IMG/VR virus record: IMGVR_UViG_3300017765_000001
Span: 46,338 to 110,337 of that record
Direction: 5' to 3' (one strand)
Length of the DNA: 64,000 nucleotides
DNA from: a virus
A program made the position numbers and the translations under genes. The notes under the pieces are model-generated. The model saw only the letters and a list, made by a program, of their open reading frames with translations. It ran no database searches and had not been told where the DNA came from. Shown one piece after another: positions 1 to 8,647 of the stretch. Numbering within the stretch: the first letter of the stretch is position 1; every line of letters begins with the position of its first letter.

Positions 1-670
1 TAGTCTTTGGATTCACAATTGTCACCTCATGTGACAATTTTGGCATAGTTGTAAAGAAGTTCTCAATCTTCTTGAATTGTTGTGAATTCATCTGCTCAAG
101 AAAATCAGTCAGTTCTTTTTTGCTACAATCTGCTGCAGCCCAGACCTCGTCTTCATTATAAATTTTATCAATACATGCAGCAATCAAATTAAATGATTGA
201 TCCACACTTGTTTTTTCATTAAAATCAAAATTAGTTTTAATGAATTGTTCAAGTGATGGATACTTCATTTCCATAATCAGGTCATCATCCAATTTAATTT
301 TCTTGTCATGACCATCATATTCTTTGACTTCAATTTCATCAAGTGAAATTTCTACCTTCACAGATGTTTCATTGTCATCAGGTGCAATAATATTAACTTC
401 TACCTCTTCTCCCACAGACTTCCCTCTAATATTGAGAAATAGATACTCAATATCAAAGGTAGGAAGTTCCTCTACTTTTACACCTCTTGTTTTGATGCAA
501 GATTGTAATACAGATTTGATGGCAGTTGTAATATCTTTTTGATCCTCACTCTCTAATGCCAAAACAAGTAATTTTTCTTCTTTGACCAGAAAGGGTCTGT
601 ATTTTACTTCTTTCTTAGTTGATGGTAGCACCAAAGAATATGTTGGTGTTGCAATTGTTGGTAAAGGCAT
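1..670 (-). CDS. 26: Baseplate hub subunit gp26-like (partial)
   Basis: The open frame begins with an ATG at 670-668 and runs off the left edge of the window, so the C-terminus is missing. The visible 220 or so residues start MPLPTIATPTYSLVLPSTKK and continue with the charged layout of the T4 baseplate protein family that includes gp26. In T4 this protein helps assemble the baseplate hub and is not retained as an enzyme. The gene follows gp54 by 28 nt in the same direction, as expected for a baseplate block. A CATAAATA box at 696-703 could be its own late promoter. The family call rests on recalled sequence pattern plus context. Confidence 0.7.
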   Translation of the reverse strand, partial: MPLPTIATPTYSLVLPSTKKEVKYRPFLVKEEKLLVLALESEDQKDITTAIKSVLQSCIKTRGVKVEELPTFDIEYLFLNIRGKSVGEEVEVNIIAPDDNETSVKVEISLDEIEVKEYDGHDKKIKLDDDLIMEMKYPSLEQFIKTNFDFNEKTSVDQSFNLIAACIDKIYNEDEVWAAADCSKKELTDFLEQMNSQQFKKIENFFTTMPKLSHEVTIVNPKT

Positions 671-698
671 AACAACCTAAAAAATTCAGTGTGATTAT

Positions 699-1523
699 TT
701 ATGCCTTCTTTTTACCCTTTGGATCTTTATAAATTTCATTCTGATTGATGGCTTCAATTATTGTCATTCCTTCAGGAATATACTTAGTACCTCCAATACC
801 AGGTGGAATCTGCTTTCCACTGACTGCTCTAAATCCTTTTCCTTTTTTATTCTTAACAAGGTCACCTGGTCTCTCAAAATCAACTGAAATTGGGTCAATA
901 TTAATATCTAGGTACTCTCTTACATATCTAACATATGAAAAAGATACGGAGAATCTTAGTATATCACTTGTTTCATAACTTATGGGTATGTTATTGATTG
1001 CAACTGGGAAGGCATCAACAAATGTATGATATAACTGTCTATCAAGTAAATCTTTTTCAAACTTATTGACATGTATGTTTGTCTTATATGAATCAGGAAA
1101 ATGATTTCTAAATCCAACCTGAGTATTTTTATATGCAGAAATACCTCCAGGATTGTCACCTACACCTGATATCCAATCAATCCATCCCTCAAAGAATTCA
1201 ATAATCTTATATTTTTTATCAACATAGAAAGTCATATCAAGAGTCTCATCATATATTCTTCTATATGCTAATTTCTCTGTGACTCCCATGTAGTCATTGG
1301 TCTTATCATGAGTAGCAAGAGCACTTCCTGGCAGAGTAGTTTCATTACAAAGCAATTCTAAGAATCCATTTTCACCACTATAATTTAATCCTCTACCTTC
1401 AAGCATTGTTGCAACATCAGCAGGAGGTTGAAACTTCACCATAAATTGTGAAGACTGTGCCAAGTTCATGAACCTGGATTTCAGTGATGAAGTAGATATT
1501 CTTCCTGAGCGTGCCCCCGCCAT
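699..1523 (-). CDS. 54: Baseplate tail-tube initiator gp54
   Basis: A 274-residue protein close to the size of T4 gp54 (about 320 aa). In T4, gp54 sits on top of gp48 on the baseplate and starts tail-tube polymerisation. The tube-like core is seen around residues 55-120, with a conserved block around FYVDKKYKIIEFFEGWIDWI, and the tail ends in a lysine-rich KGKKKA. It is divergent from gp4 on the plus strand and upstream of gp26. The neighbouring gp48 and gp53 genes support the assignment. A gp19-type tube protein is the main alternative, but the baseplate context favours gp54. Confidence 0.75.
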   Translation of the reverse strand: MAGARSGRISTSSLKSRFMNLAQSSQFMVKFQPPADVATMLEGRGLNYSGENGFLELLCNETTLPGSALATHDKTNDYMGVTEKLAYRRIYDETLDMTFYVDKKYKIIEFFEGWIDWISGVGDNPGGISAYKNTQVGFRNHFPDSYKTNIHVNKFEKDLLDRQLYHTFVDAFPVAINNIPISYETSDILRFSVSFSYVRYVREYLDINIDPISVDFERPGDLVKNKKGKGFRAVSGKQIPPGIGGTKYIPEGMTIIEAINQNEIYKDPKGKKKA

Positions 1524-1524
1524 C

Positions 1525-1532
1525 TATAAATA
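1525..1532 (+). promoter_or_regulatory. T4-type late promoter (TATAAATA)
   Basis: An exact TATAAATA lies 22 nt upstream of the gp4 start codon on the plus strand, in the divergent gap between gp54 and gp4. T4 late promoters consist of this single box, read by the gp55 sigma with gp33 and the gp45 clamp. It would drive the plus-strand structural block gp4, the 125-aa gene, gp48 and gp53. Confidence 0.75.
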
Positions 1533-1554
1533 AACGTGATTACTATAACTATGT

Positions 1555-2031
1555 ATGATTAAAGTGGCAGGATCTTACAAGAGTAGATATAAACCTAGTC
1601 ACCCTGAAAAATACAAAGGCAATTCCAGTAATATCATTTGTAGAAGTAATTGGGAAAGAACCTTTTGTAAGTATTGTGATCTAAATGAAAATGTAGTCAG
1701 TTGGGCAAGTGAAGAATTCAATATACCATATGTTTCACCAGTTGATAATAGAGTTCACAGATATTATCCAGACTTTTTGATTGAAGTGAAAGAAAACAAT
1801 AGAATTAAAAAATATGTAATTGAGATTAAACCCAAAAAACAAACAAGTCCTCCACCAAAAAAATCAAGAGTTACTAAATCATACATCTATGAGTGTAAAA
1901 CCTTTGAAGTGAATAGAGCAAAGTGGAGAGCAGCAAGGGAATTCTGTATAGACAATGGACTTGAGTTTAAAATCATAACAGAAGAAGAACTCTATGGATC
2001 AAGAGGAATACCTAGAAAGCGCAAACAATAG
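1555..2031 (+). CDS. 4: Head completion protein gp4
   Basis: 158 residues, matching the size of T4 gp4 (also called gp50/65), which is needed to finish DNA-filled heads before tail joining. The protein looks like a PD-(D/E)xK-type nuclease. A conserved RSNWERTFCKYCD block (about residues 32-45) is followed by YPDFLIE (about 75-82) and VIEIKPKK (about 91-98), which could hold the metal ligands. The C-terminus is basic. It is first in a plus-strand late operon with gp48 and gp53 and overlaps the next gene by 38 nt. Confidence 0.85.
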   Translation: MIKVAGSYKSRYKPSHPEKYKGNSSNIICRSNWERTFCKYCDLNENVVSWASEEFNIPYVSPVDNRVHRYYPDFLIEVKENNRIKKYVIEIKPKKQTSPPPKKSRVTKSYIYECKTFEVNRAKWRAAREFCIDNGLEFKIITEEELYGSRGIPRKRKQ

Positions 2032-2371
2032 GTTTGAGTATATTGTGGATGACATTATCTCTGAATCGTCAGCAGATGATAGAATGCAGAAAATCTTGGA
2101 AGTTGCTACTGATGTTGAAGTTATCCCTGATGTAGGTAGATACTATACCTTCATATACGCCCCCAAAACACCCAGAATACAATATGACCAAAATCCACTG
2201 ATAGCATGTGTTGAAGTTCAAAGGTGGGGATTCAAAGGTCTTAACTATCATTGGGGTGAAGTTAGAAATTATACCTGGAATGAAGTTATAGGACAGATGC
2301 ATGTTATTTACCCAATGGAACTGACTGATTTGAGGTCTATTCCATATCAATATATTAGAATAAATAATTAA
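1994..2371 (+). CDS. Conserved structural-operon protein
   Basis: A 125-residue protein between gp4 and gp48 that I do not recognise as any T4 gene. It is acidic at the N-terminus and aromatic-rich in the middle (RWGFKGLNYHWGE, about residues 78-90). No signal peptide or membrane segment is visible. Its start overlaps gp4 by 38 nt and gp48 follows after 16 nt, so it is translated from the same late transcript. This suggests a part in head closure or baseplate assembly, but that is inference from position only. Confidence 0.7.
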   Translation: MDQEEYLESANNRFEYIVDDIISESSADDRMQKILEVATDVEVIPDVGRYYTFIYAPKTPRIQYDQNPLIACVEVQRWGFKGLNYHWGEVRNYTWNEVIGQMHVIYPMELTDLRSIPYQYIRINN

Positions 2372-2387
2372 ATAAAGTATCCTACCA

Positions 2388-4019
2388 ATGAGTCGTAAAT
2401 ATAAAAAAAATTTAGACGGGTGGGTAGCGCATTTGGATGAAGCAGGTCTCCCCACGAAAAAATGGACTGGAGAGATAAGAATCAATAAAGAATTAAAAAA
2501 GAAGAAACAGGGTCAAACTGATAAAAAGAGAAAAAAACAAACACTTAAATTAGAACTTGACACAGATCAAGGTGATTACTATGTTTATGAACCAGGAAGT
2601 GAAACACCAATATACAGATACAACCCAAGAGTTGATAAGGTAACGATAAGCGATGAAGAAAAATTTGAGGAGTATTTTGTTGGTGATAAAAACAAAGAAA
2701 AACAACTAGAAAAAATTAGAAAAAATGCACTGTCAAGTATTCTTGCTTTAGCAGAGTCTGAATATGATAGAGCAGCAGCCTTAAGGCTGAATAATGATGA
2801 ACCACGAAGAGATGATAAGAGATTGAAGAGAATACTTGAAAAACTTGAGAAGAAGAAAGGATTTAAATCTCTTAATAATACTGCTGAACCTGCTGAAATT
2901 GCTGAAGTAACATCACAAGACAAGGGTAAGAAGGACAAGGGTCCAAATACTCCAAAAGATGGTAAAGTTTCTGCCAATGTTGATGTGGAGTTAAGTATTA
3001 ATACAGCATCTGGAGGATCTGGAGTATCTGGAGGATCTGGAGGTGGTGGTGGATCTGTGCAAAATTCTGGTTCAGGAAATCGTATTGACACAGAGTCAGA
3101 TATTGTCAAAACATCAATTGTGAGTCTTGAAATGCCTATAGAGACTCCTCCAGTTGCAGCAATAAATGATGGTAGCATGAGATATCCAGTTATACCACCA
3201 CCTTTTGGGTATGACCATATCAGAATCACTGCTTATGCTTATGTTGAGTCTGGACTAAGCAAGCAACAAGCTGAAACAACAAAAGACCTTAAGAAAAGAT
3301 TTACTAAATCTTTAGGAGATGTTGTTTTACCCATGCAACCTAATCTCTCAGAAACAAACTCAATTGATTGGGGTGGAGATAAAATAAATGCTCTTCAAGT
3401 TGCTGCTGCTGGTGTAGCTATGAGTGGTATTGAAAAACTTGGTGATTTGGATGTAGTTGGAGCTGTTACAGGAATGGCTGGACAGACCATGGGAGAGATA
3501 AAAAAAGCTTTAGCTGATCCAGCAACAAAACAAGCAGTAGCAGCATACTTTGCTGGTCAGGCAGTTGGTGCAAATGTCTTGACAAGAACAACAGGAACTG
3601 TCATCAATCCCAATCTTGAGCTTCTCTTCTCTGGACCAAGATTGAGAACTTTTAACTTCAATTTCAATCTTACACCAAGATCTGATGATGAAGCAATAAT
3701 GATAAGAAGAATAATTAGATTTTTCAAAAAAACATCTACACCTTCAATTTCATCATCAGGTAATTTTTTACAGACACCATCTGTATACTTACTAGAATAT
3801 ATTTTTGATCAGGATGATGGTGGACAACATCCATATTTGAATAAATTTAAACCATGTGCATTGACTTCTTTTAATGTAAATTATACCCCTGATGGGTCTT
3901 ATTCTACATATAAAACAGGATCAATGACATCATATTCTATAACTATGTCATTTGGTGAACTTCAACCAATTTATGCAGGTGATTATATCAATAGTTCAGG
4001 GGACGACATGGGATTCTAA
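2388..4019 (+). CDS. 48: Baseplate tail-tube cap gp48
   Basis: 543 residues, longer than T4 gp48 (364 aa). In T4 the protein caps the baseplate and gives the platform for gp54 and the tail tube. The C-terminal 180 residues carry the family core, with NPNLELLFSGPRLRTFNF around residue 403 and a typical end with SYSITMSFGELQPIY. The N-terminal half is extra: a lysine-rich stretch (1-60), a coiled-coil-like part (90-160) and a glycine/serine linker near 205-225. Its stop codon overlaps the gp53 start (TAATG). Confidence 0.85.
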   Translation: MSRKYKKNLDGWVAHLDEAGLPTKKWTGEIRINKELKKKKQGQTDKKRKKQTLKLELDTDQGDYYVYEPGSETPIYRYNPRVDKVTISDEEKFEEYFVGDKNKEKQLEKIRKNALSSILALAESEYDRAAALRLNNDEPRRDDKRLKRILEKLEKKKGFKSLNNTAEPAEIAEVTSQDKGKKDKGPNTPKDGKVSANVDVELSINTASGGSGVSGGSGGGGGSVQNSGSGNRIDTESDIVKTSIVSLEMPIETPPVAAINDGSMRYPVIPPPFGYDHIRITAYAYVESGLSKQQAETTKDLKKRFTKSLGDVVLPMQPNLSETNSIDWGGDKINALQVAAAGVAMSGIEKLGDLDVVGAVTGMAGQTMGEIKKALADPATKQAVAAYFAGQAVGANVLTRTTGTVINPNLELLFSGPRLRTFNFNFNLTPRSDDEAIMIRRIIRFFKKTSTPSISSSGNFLQTPSVYLLEYIFDQDDGGQHPYLNKFKPCALTSFNVNYTPDGSYSTYKTGSMTSYSITMSFGELQPIYAGDYINSSGDDMGF

Positions 4020-4678
4020 TGGCAAATCAGTACTTTTCTTACTTACCAGACTTTGAGTATGTTAGCAGATTATCTGGAGCTAACATTTCAGACTATGTAA
4101 GAGTTAAAAATCTATTTAAGAGAACAAAAGTCAATGACACAATATTTGGTGATTTAACCAATTTCACCAAATATAAGATTATTGGCAATGAAAGACCAGA
4201 CCAGGTGGCTTTCAAGATTTATGGAGATTCAAATCTTGATTGGTTGGTAATGTTGACTAATAATATAGTCAATTACCAGAATGAATGGCCACTACAAGAG
4301 GATGCATTCTATAATTACCTCATTGGGAAATATGGCAGTGAAGAGAAGATCTTTGGTGTTCATCACTATGAAACTAAAGAAGTCAAATCATCACTTGGTG
4401 TGACTATTGTTCCACAAGGTTTAGAAGTGCCTTCAACTTATTCTGTGACATTCTATGATAATGGTCAGATGAAGACAGAAAGTTTATTGGATACTGTGAC
4501 AAACTATGAGTATGAACAAAAGATACAGAATGACAGAAGAAATATATTTTTACTTAAAACACAGTTTTTAAGTCTCGCACTTGAAACTGTTGAAGATGTT
4601 CTTGCTAATCAATCAGGTAGTTCACAGTATGTCTCTGATGAATTAACAAGGGGAGAAAATATAAGATTATATCAATAA
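4019..4678 (+). CDS. 53: Baseplate wedge subunit gp53
   Basis: 219 residues, close to T4 gp53 (196 aa), which binds the gp6-gp25 wedge core and holds wedges together around the hub. The conserved N-terminal part shows YFSYLPDFEYVSR and then a LysM-like segment (NERPDQVAFKIYGDSNLDWLVML, read as two shorter motifs around residues 58-80). It is the last gene of the plus-strand late block and is followed directly by a strong hairpin terminator. Confidence 0.88.
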   Translation: MANQYFSYLPDFEYVSRLSGANISDYVRVKNLFKRTKVNDTIFGDLTNFTKYKIIGNERPDQVAFKIYGDSNLDWLVMLTNNIVNYQNEWPLQEDAFYNYLIGKYGSEEKIFGVHHYETKEVKSSLGVTIVPQGLEVPSTYSVTFYDNGQMKTESLLDTVTNYEYEQKIQNDRRNIFLLKTQFLSLALETVEDVLANQSGSSQYVSDELTRGENIRLYQ

Positions 4679-4685
4679 AAAAGGT

Positions 4686-4756
4686 AAAGGGGGCAAAAAA
4701 TTCTGGAGAAATTTTTTACCCCTTTTTTGGAATTAAAGGTGAATTTTAATTTCACC
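4686..4756. terminator. Bidirectional terminator between gp53 and gp32
   Basis: Two hairpins lie between convergent genes. The first (about 4686-4728) pairs an A/G-rich arm ending in CAAAAAATT with its near complement and ends in TTTTTT on the plus strand. The second (4738-4756) pairs GGTGAA with TTCACC around a 7-nt loop. Read on the minus strand the first structure also ends in U-rich sequence, so it can stop transcription from both sides. Confidence 0.75.
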
Positions 4757-4822
4757 CTCTTAACAGATTAATGTATGATGCTATCACAAGAAGTGTCAAA
4801 CATATCTGATTGTATTTCATCA

Positions 4823-5755
4823 TCAACTATCAGCAAGTTTAGAGAAGTAAGACATAGGATCATCGTCATCAGAAGTGGATGTTGATTCAACTTGCTTTGA
4901 TGCCTTGTAAGAATCTTCAAGTTTCTGCATAACATCTTCTTCGCTGACAGACTTCTGTTCTGTTGCTGCGTAGTTGTCATATTCAGTCTCCTCCTGTGCT
5001 ACATTACGTGTTGATTTTGATCCCAGAACATAATCAAGACGCTTCTTCAGTTCATCATAGGTTTTGAACTGATCAGCAGCAGTAAATGCACTCAGAGAAT
5101 ATTGCTTCTTCCAAAGTGCTTCAAGGGCATCATCATCATCCAGGAGAGGACCCTGACGATCAAACTCAGAGGAGTCATAATTCCAATACCCAGCAACCTT
5201 CTTCAACTTCAGTTTGAAGTTTGCACCTTGCCAGAAGTCAAAGGGGTTGATAGGAGTTTCATCTTCAAACTCAGGTTGCATGGCATCCATGATCTTGTCA
5301 AAGATCTTCTTACCAAACTTATAAAGGAATACACCACCCTCATTCTGAGGATTGGCAGGATCTTTCACAACATAGATGTTTGCATAAAAAGAAAGCTTAC
5401 GCTTTTGCTTACGAACAACATCCTTATCAGACTCATTTCCACTGTTCCAGAGTTCACGATTGAGTTCTCCAACAGGATCTTTCCCACTAACTGTTGTCAG
5501 TGAGTTTTCAATATACCATCCACCAGGTCCTTGGAATGCATGAGAATACAGTTTCACCCAGGGGAGATCTTCTCCTTCAGGTGCTGGTAGGAAGCGAATG
5601 ACTGCATATCCATTACCAGACTTGTCCATTTCTGGTTTCCAGAGGCGATCATCTGCCCCACTACCACCAGAGTTATTCATTTTTTCAACTTCTTTCACCA
5701 ACTTATTGGTGAGAGACCCAAGTGAAGATTGTTTCTTCAGGTCTGAAAAAGACAT
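4823..5755 (-). CDS. 32: Single-stranded DNA-binding protein gp32
   Basis: 310 residues, the length expected for T4 gp32 (301 aa), which coats ssDNA in replication, recombination and repair. The N-terminal segment is basic (SDLKKQSSLGSLTNKLVKEVEK), the core includes the aromatic DNA-binding region (AVIRFLPAPEGEDLPWVKLY near residue 50), and the C-terminus is acidic (DDDDPM), the protein-interaction tail. No cysteine is present anywhere, so the zinc site of T4 gp32 is absent. A GAGG ribosome site precedes the start, and a promoter lies at 5826-5853. Confidence 0.93.
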   Translation of the reverse strand: MSFSDLKKQSSLGSLTNKLVKEVEKMNNSGGSGADDRLWKPEMDKSGNGYAVIRFLPAPEGEDLPWVKLYSHAFQGPGGWYIENSLTTVSGKDPVGELNRELWNSGNESDKDVVRKQKRKLSFYANIYVVKDPANPQNEGGVFLYKFGKKIFDKIMDAMQPEFEDETPINPFDFWQGANFKLKLKKVAGYWNYDSSEFDRQGPLLDDDDALEALWKKQYSLSAFTAADQFKTYDELKKRLDYVLGSKSTRNVAQEETEYDNYAATEQKSVSEEDVMQKLEDSYKASKQVESTSTSDDDDPMSYFSKLADS

Positions 5756-5825
5756 TGGATTTACCTCTTATTTGTTAGATTTGGCCTGTTCCCTTAGCTT
5801 GTGTGAGGGTTGGGTAGCCTCTTAT

Positions 5826-5853
5826 ATTCTATTGGGTTTGTGTCAGTTGTCAA
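5826..5853 (-). promoter_or_regulatory. 32: Sigma-70-type early promoter for gp32
   Basis: On the minus strand TTGACA (5853-5848) is followed after 16 bp by TAGAAT (5831-5826). This leaves a leader of about 65 nt before the gp32 start. The -35 box touches the end of the DUF1825 gene, so gp32 can be transcribed apart from the upstream operon. Confidence 0.6.
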
Positions 5854-6182
5854 GAATTATTCAAAGACTTCTTCATATTCTCAATCATATTAACCATATT
5901 GGAGAAAACATAATCAAGATTCACATCTGGGGGGAACCCAAGTTGTTTTGCTTGTGATATGATGTTTTCTTTCATTTTGACAGCATCAGGATCATCAGAC
6001 AATGTAAGTCTAGTATAAAAGATTCTCTGCCTCTTCAGCAGATCTTCCATCATTTCTATATGTTCTATTTTATCCTCTTTGCTCATGGCAGGAAAAAGGA
6101 AAACAGATTTATAGACCTTCTCTTGAAGTTTCTCAATCTCTCTCATTTCCTGCTGAACAATATCAGACTTAAAATAACTCAT
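5850..6182 (-). CDS. DUF1825 family protein
   Basis: A 110-residue protein beginning MSYFKSDIVQQEMREIEKLQ, the hallmark N-terminus of DUF1825, a family found in cyanobacteria and their phages and so probably taken from a host. It is mostly helical and charged, with no membrane segment. Its biochemical role is unknown. It lies between gp59 and gp32, both replication genes, and overlaps gp59 by 4 nt, which hints at a link with DNA metabolism or host takeover but does not prove it. Confidence 0.85.
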   Translation of the reverse strand: MSYFKSDIVQQEMREIEKLQEKVYKSVFLFPAMSKEDKIEHIEMMEDLLKRQRIFYTRLTLSDDPDAVKMKENIISQAKQLGFPPDVNLDYVFSNMVNMIENMKKSLNNS

Positions 6183-6781
6183 ATCCCTAGAACCTGTTTA
6201 AGAATTTTCCTATAGCGTAACACATCAATATGTAGGAAGGATTTATACTTGTCAATTCTGAGTGAAAGAAAATCCCACACAGGATCATTCATTTTATTAT
6301 CAAAATCTTTCTTGAATCCAAGAATGTTTTCAAGAATAATGAAAGTCTCTAATGATATGTTGTTCTGAAGAAGCTCTTTCACAAGAACAGGATGTTTACC
6401 ATTCTCAATGTGAAATACCTCATCAAATTTATGATCACTAAACAGTGTGTCTACCTGCTCCTTAAAGAGGTAAGACATAGACTGCATCTTCTTCTTCCAG
6501 TCTGTGTAATAGTCTTCACCATTTCTCACAATCTCACCAATCCATAAGGACTCTGGATTATCACATGCTACAAAATTAGATACAAAAAACTCAATCACCT
6601 CACTATCATTTTTTTGTCTGCTGAGTTTCTCAAAGAAATATCTATCTTTCCTTTTGTAAAAACTCTGCACAGATGCTTTTGATCTACCACAATACTTGTG
6701 GTAGTCATACTTCTGTTTTGTAAAATGATTTTTCAATCCAAGATAGGACTTGTATGTATCAAATGGTTTCACCTTGATCAT
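6179..6781 (-). CDS. 59: Helicase loader gp59
   Basis: 200 residues (T4 gp59 has 217). T4 gp59 binds forks and gp32 and loads the gp41 helicase. The region KRKDRYFFEKLSRQKN (about residues 42-57) matches the conserved RRDKYFFQKLS block of T4 gp59, and LLQNNISLETFIIL (about 135-150) matches LLQSNIISFETFILL. The gene is next to gp32, its partner, as in T4. It overlaps the upstream 64-aa gene by 23 nt. Confidence 0.85.
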   Translation of the reverse strand: MIKVKPFDTYKSYLGLKNHFTKQKYDYHKYCGRSKASVQSFYKRKDRYFFEKLSRQKNDSEVIEFFVSNFVACDNPESLWIGEIVRNGEDYYTDWKKKMQSMSYLFKEQVDTLFSDHKFDEVFHIENGKHPVLVKELLQNNISLETFIILENILGFKKDFDNKMNDPVWDFLSLRIDKYKSFLHIDVLRYRKILKQVLGI

Positions 6782-6953
6782 TTATCTCTTCAAAATCAAC
6801 AATTTCATCAAGTTTAACAACATGCTTATTGTCAATAAGATAGGTGTGTTCTCCATCAATCATACCCAAATACTTGAGTTGATCTTCAGGAAGATATCCC
6901 TCTCTTATTGCAGCAAGCATTCTGAGGTGTCTGAGTTCTTTGTAAGAAATCAT
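6759..6953 (-). CDS. Small conserved cyanophage protein
   Basis: A 64-residue acidic protein between gp33 and gp59, overlapping both (4 nt and 23 nt). It contains a GYLPEDQLKYLGMIDGEHTYL segment shared, as far as I recall, by related phages, but no named domain. Tight coupling with replication and late-transcription genes suggests co-translation with them. Function unknown. Confidence 0.7.
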   Translation of the reverse strand: MISYKELRHLRMLAAIREGYLPEDQLKYLGMIDGEHTYLIDNKHVVKLDEIVDFEEINDQGETI

Positions 6954-7210
6954 AGTGGTAACTTAGCACGAGATGTTCTTTTTAACAAGTTCAACTCCAT
7001 TGCTTCTGCTTTCAGTTTTTCCTTAAGTGGTTTTGAAACTAACTTAGGTACTGACTCAACATCCACATTGTTTTTCTCACAGAAAAAAATGATTGCATCT
7101 ATGTACTTCATGCCCTTATTTTCAAGCACAGTCTTTTCAATCTCTTCAGCAAACTTTTTAGAACTGTAGAACTTCTTCTCTATCAGTTCATTAATGTTCT
7201 CTTCAGGCAT
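6950..7210 (-). CDS. 33: Late-promoter transcription accessory protein gp33
   Basis: In T4, gp33 binds the RNA polymerase beta flap and links the late sigma gp55 to the gp45 sliding clamp. The C-terminal half here, KGMKYIDAIIFFCEKNNVDV and then LKEKLKAEAMELNLLKR, matches the conserved T4 region GMSYLEATTAFLEEN / IIEKIQSEAIDENLL. An ATG at 7291 would give 113 aa but would overlap the upstream nuclease gene by 89 nt. The ATG at 7210 (86 aa) overlaps it by only 8 nt and is preferred. Several TATAAATA late boxes in the window fit the presence of this factor. Confidence 0.82.
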   Translation of the reverse strand: MPEENINELIEKKFYSSKKFAEEIEKTVLENKGMKYIDAIIFFCEKNNVDVESVPKLVSKPLKEKLKAEAMELNLLKRTSRAKLPL

Positions 7211-7868
7211 AGGTTTGAAGCTTAAATTCAACAAACTCTCTAATGTATTCTGAGAGTAAGTTGATATACTTTCTCTTGTCGTATTGTTCATAAACTACAC
7301 ATTCTCCATTTTCACAAGACATTATGATGACAAACTTCTTCACCATTATACCAGTCATTTCATATAACATGCAAGCATATGCTGCACATTGTACATAATA
7401 GTGCTCAATCCACTTTTCAGGTTTTGGTTTCTTACTAGTCTTAAAATCAATCACAGCAAGTTCACCCTCATATTCAGCAATGCAATCAACTGTTCCAGCA
7501 ACACCCAATTCTTTGCTAAAGAGTGCTTGCTCAATAGCATGAATGTTATCTATCTTGTCTAGATCAGATTTAGCTTGTAGAAAGAGAAATTGCGATAGTG
7601 GTTGGACTTCAGGTAATTTAATATTGCGAAGATGGCACTCAGCAAGAGTATGCATGTCAGTGCCCCTGCTTGTGGATTGCTTTGTGATCTTGTTTGCTTC
7701 TACATTACCTACCCTTGCTCTCCATTCTCTGAAGATCTCTCTGTTGTAATGACTAATGATAGATGTAATAGAAACAAGTTTATTTCCATCTGGAGTGTCA
7801 TAGTATCTAACACCATCAATCATCTCCCTATCTAATTTAGGGTAATCAATCTCAATATGTTTGAACAT
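7203..7868 (-). CDS. RecB-type PD-(D/E)xK exonuclease
   Basis: A 221-residue nuclease. Motifs in order are GTVDCIAEYEGELAVIDFKTSK (about residues 121-142, with catalytic D, D and K) and QCAAYACML (about 155), the RecB-family QxxxY motif. No four-cysteine iron-sulfur cluster is present, so it is not a typical Cas4 or AddB. Cyanophages usually carry such a gene near uvsY/gp33, probably for host DNA breakdown or recombination. It overlaps phoH by one base (stop/start). Confidence 0.8.
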   Translation of the reverse strand: MFKHIEIDYPKLDREMIDGVRYYDTPDGNKLVSITSIISHYNREIFREWRARVGNVEANKITKQSTSRGTDMHTLAECHLRNIKLPEVQPLSQFLFLQAKSDLDKIDNIHAIEQALFSKELGVAGTVDCIAEYEGELAVIDFKTSKKPKPEKWIEHYYVQCAAYACMLYEMTGIMVKKFVIIMSCENGECVVYEQYDKRKYINLLSEYIREFVEFKLQTYA

Positions 7869-8638
7869 TAGAGTCCTAATTCAAGTTTTGTTGTTATGTA
7901 CTCTTTGACAAATCCACTTCTGCAGATATCTTCAGCTTGGAATTCAATGACATCAAAGGATGGCATGTTCTTCAAGATACGCATGAAATCAATGATGCCA
8001 TTCTTCTCACTCATCTTAATAAGGTCAGTCTGTGTTGCATCACCACAGAACATGATCTTTGAACCTTCACCTACTCTGGTGATGATAGAGTCCAATTCAT
8101 GGAAATTCAAATTCTGAAACTCATCAACAATCAAAATTGAATTATCAAAGGTTGTACCTCTAATATATGATGTGCTCCAGAAACTAATAGTTCCCTGTGC
8201 CTTAAGATTATTGTAAAGCATATCAAAAGATGAGTCATCAGGCATCTCAAACATATACTTTACCATATTCTTATATGGAATTTGATAGATGTCTGATTTG
8301 TCCTCATGATCACCAGGCAGGAATCCAATCTCTCTGGTAGGCACCAAAGATCTCACAATATAGATTTTCTCATACTGAGTGTTAACATTCAATACATCCT
8401 GAAGTGCATTATATAAGGTAATGAATGTCTTGCCTGTGCCTGCACACCCATAGGCAACCATATTTTGGTTCTTCTTGTATGAATTAAAGAAAATCTCCTG
8501 GTTGTCAGTCAGTGGTTCAATTTTCTTGGCATAATCAAGATTAATTGGTTTCTTTCGCTTCATTTGTCTATTACTCATTCCAAATGGGACTGGATTGGTG
8601 CTACCAATACCTGAAGACTTTCCTCTACTCTTGGGCAT
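7868..8638 (-). CDS. phoH: PhoH-like P-loop ATPase
   Basis: A 256-residue ATPase with Walker A GCAGTGKTF near residue 63 and Walker B ILIVDEFQNL near residue 168. PhoH is very widespread in marine phages. Its name comes from the phosphate-starvation regulon of E. coli, but the phage function (perhaps RNA metabolism) is unsettled. The basic N-terminus (MPKSRGKSSG ... RQMKRKKPINL) is typical for phage versions. No Pho box is evident upstream. Confidence 0.93.
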   Translation of the reverse strand: MPKSRGKSSGIGSTNPVPFGMSNRQMKRKKPINLDYAKKIEPLTDNQEIFFNSYKKNQNMVAYGCAGTGKTFITLYNALQDVLNVNTQYEKIYIVRSLVPTREIGFLPGDHEDKSDIYQIPYKNMVKYMFEMPDDSSFDMLYNNLKAQGTISFWSTSYIRGTTFDNSILIVDEFQNLNFHELDSIITRVGEGSKIMFCGDATQTDLIKMSEKNGIIDFMRILKNMPSFDVIEFQAEDICRSGFVKEYITTKLELGL

Positions 8639-8647
8639 AAACTCTAA

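Noticed and set aside
2585-3229. 214-aa minus-strand ORF inside gp48
   Set aside because: Low-complexity Ser/Pro/Leu translation of the Gly/Ser linker region of gp48; no start signal or promoter.
7203-7868. RecB-type nuclease considered as Cas4
   Set aside because: No four-cysteine iron-sulfur cluster and no CRISPR genes nearby.
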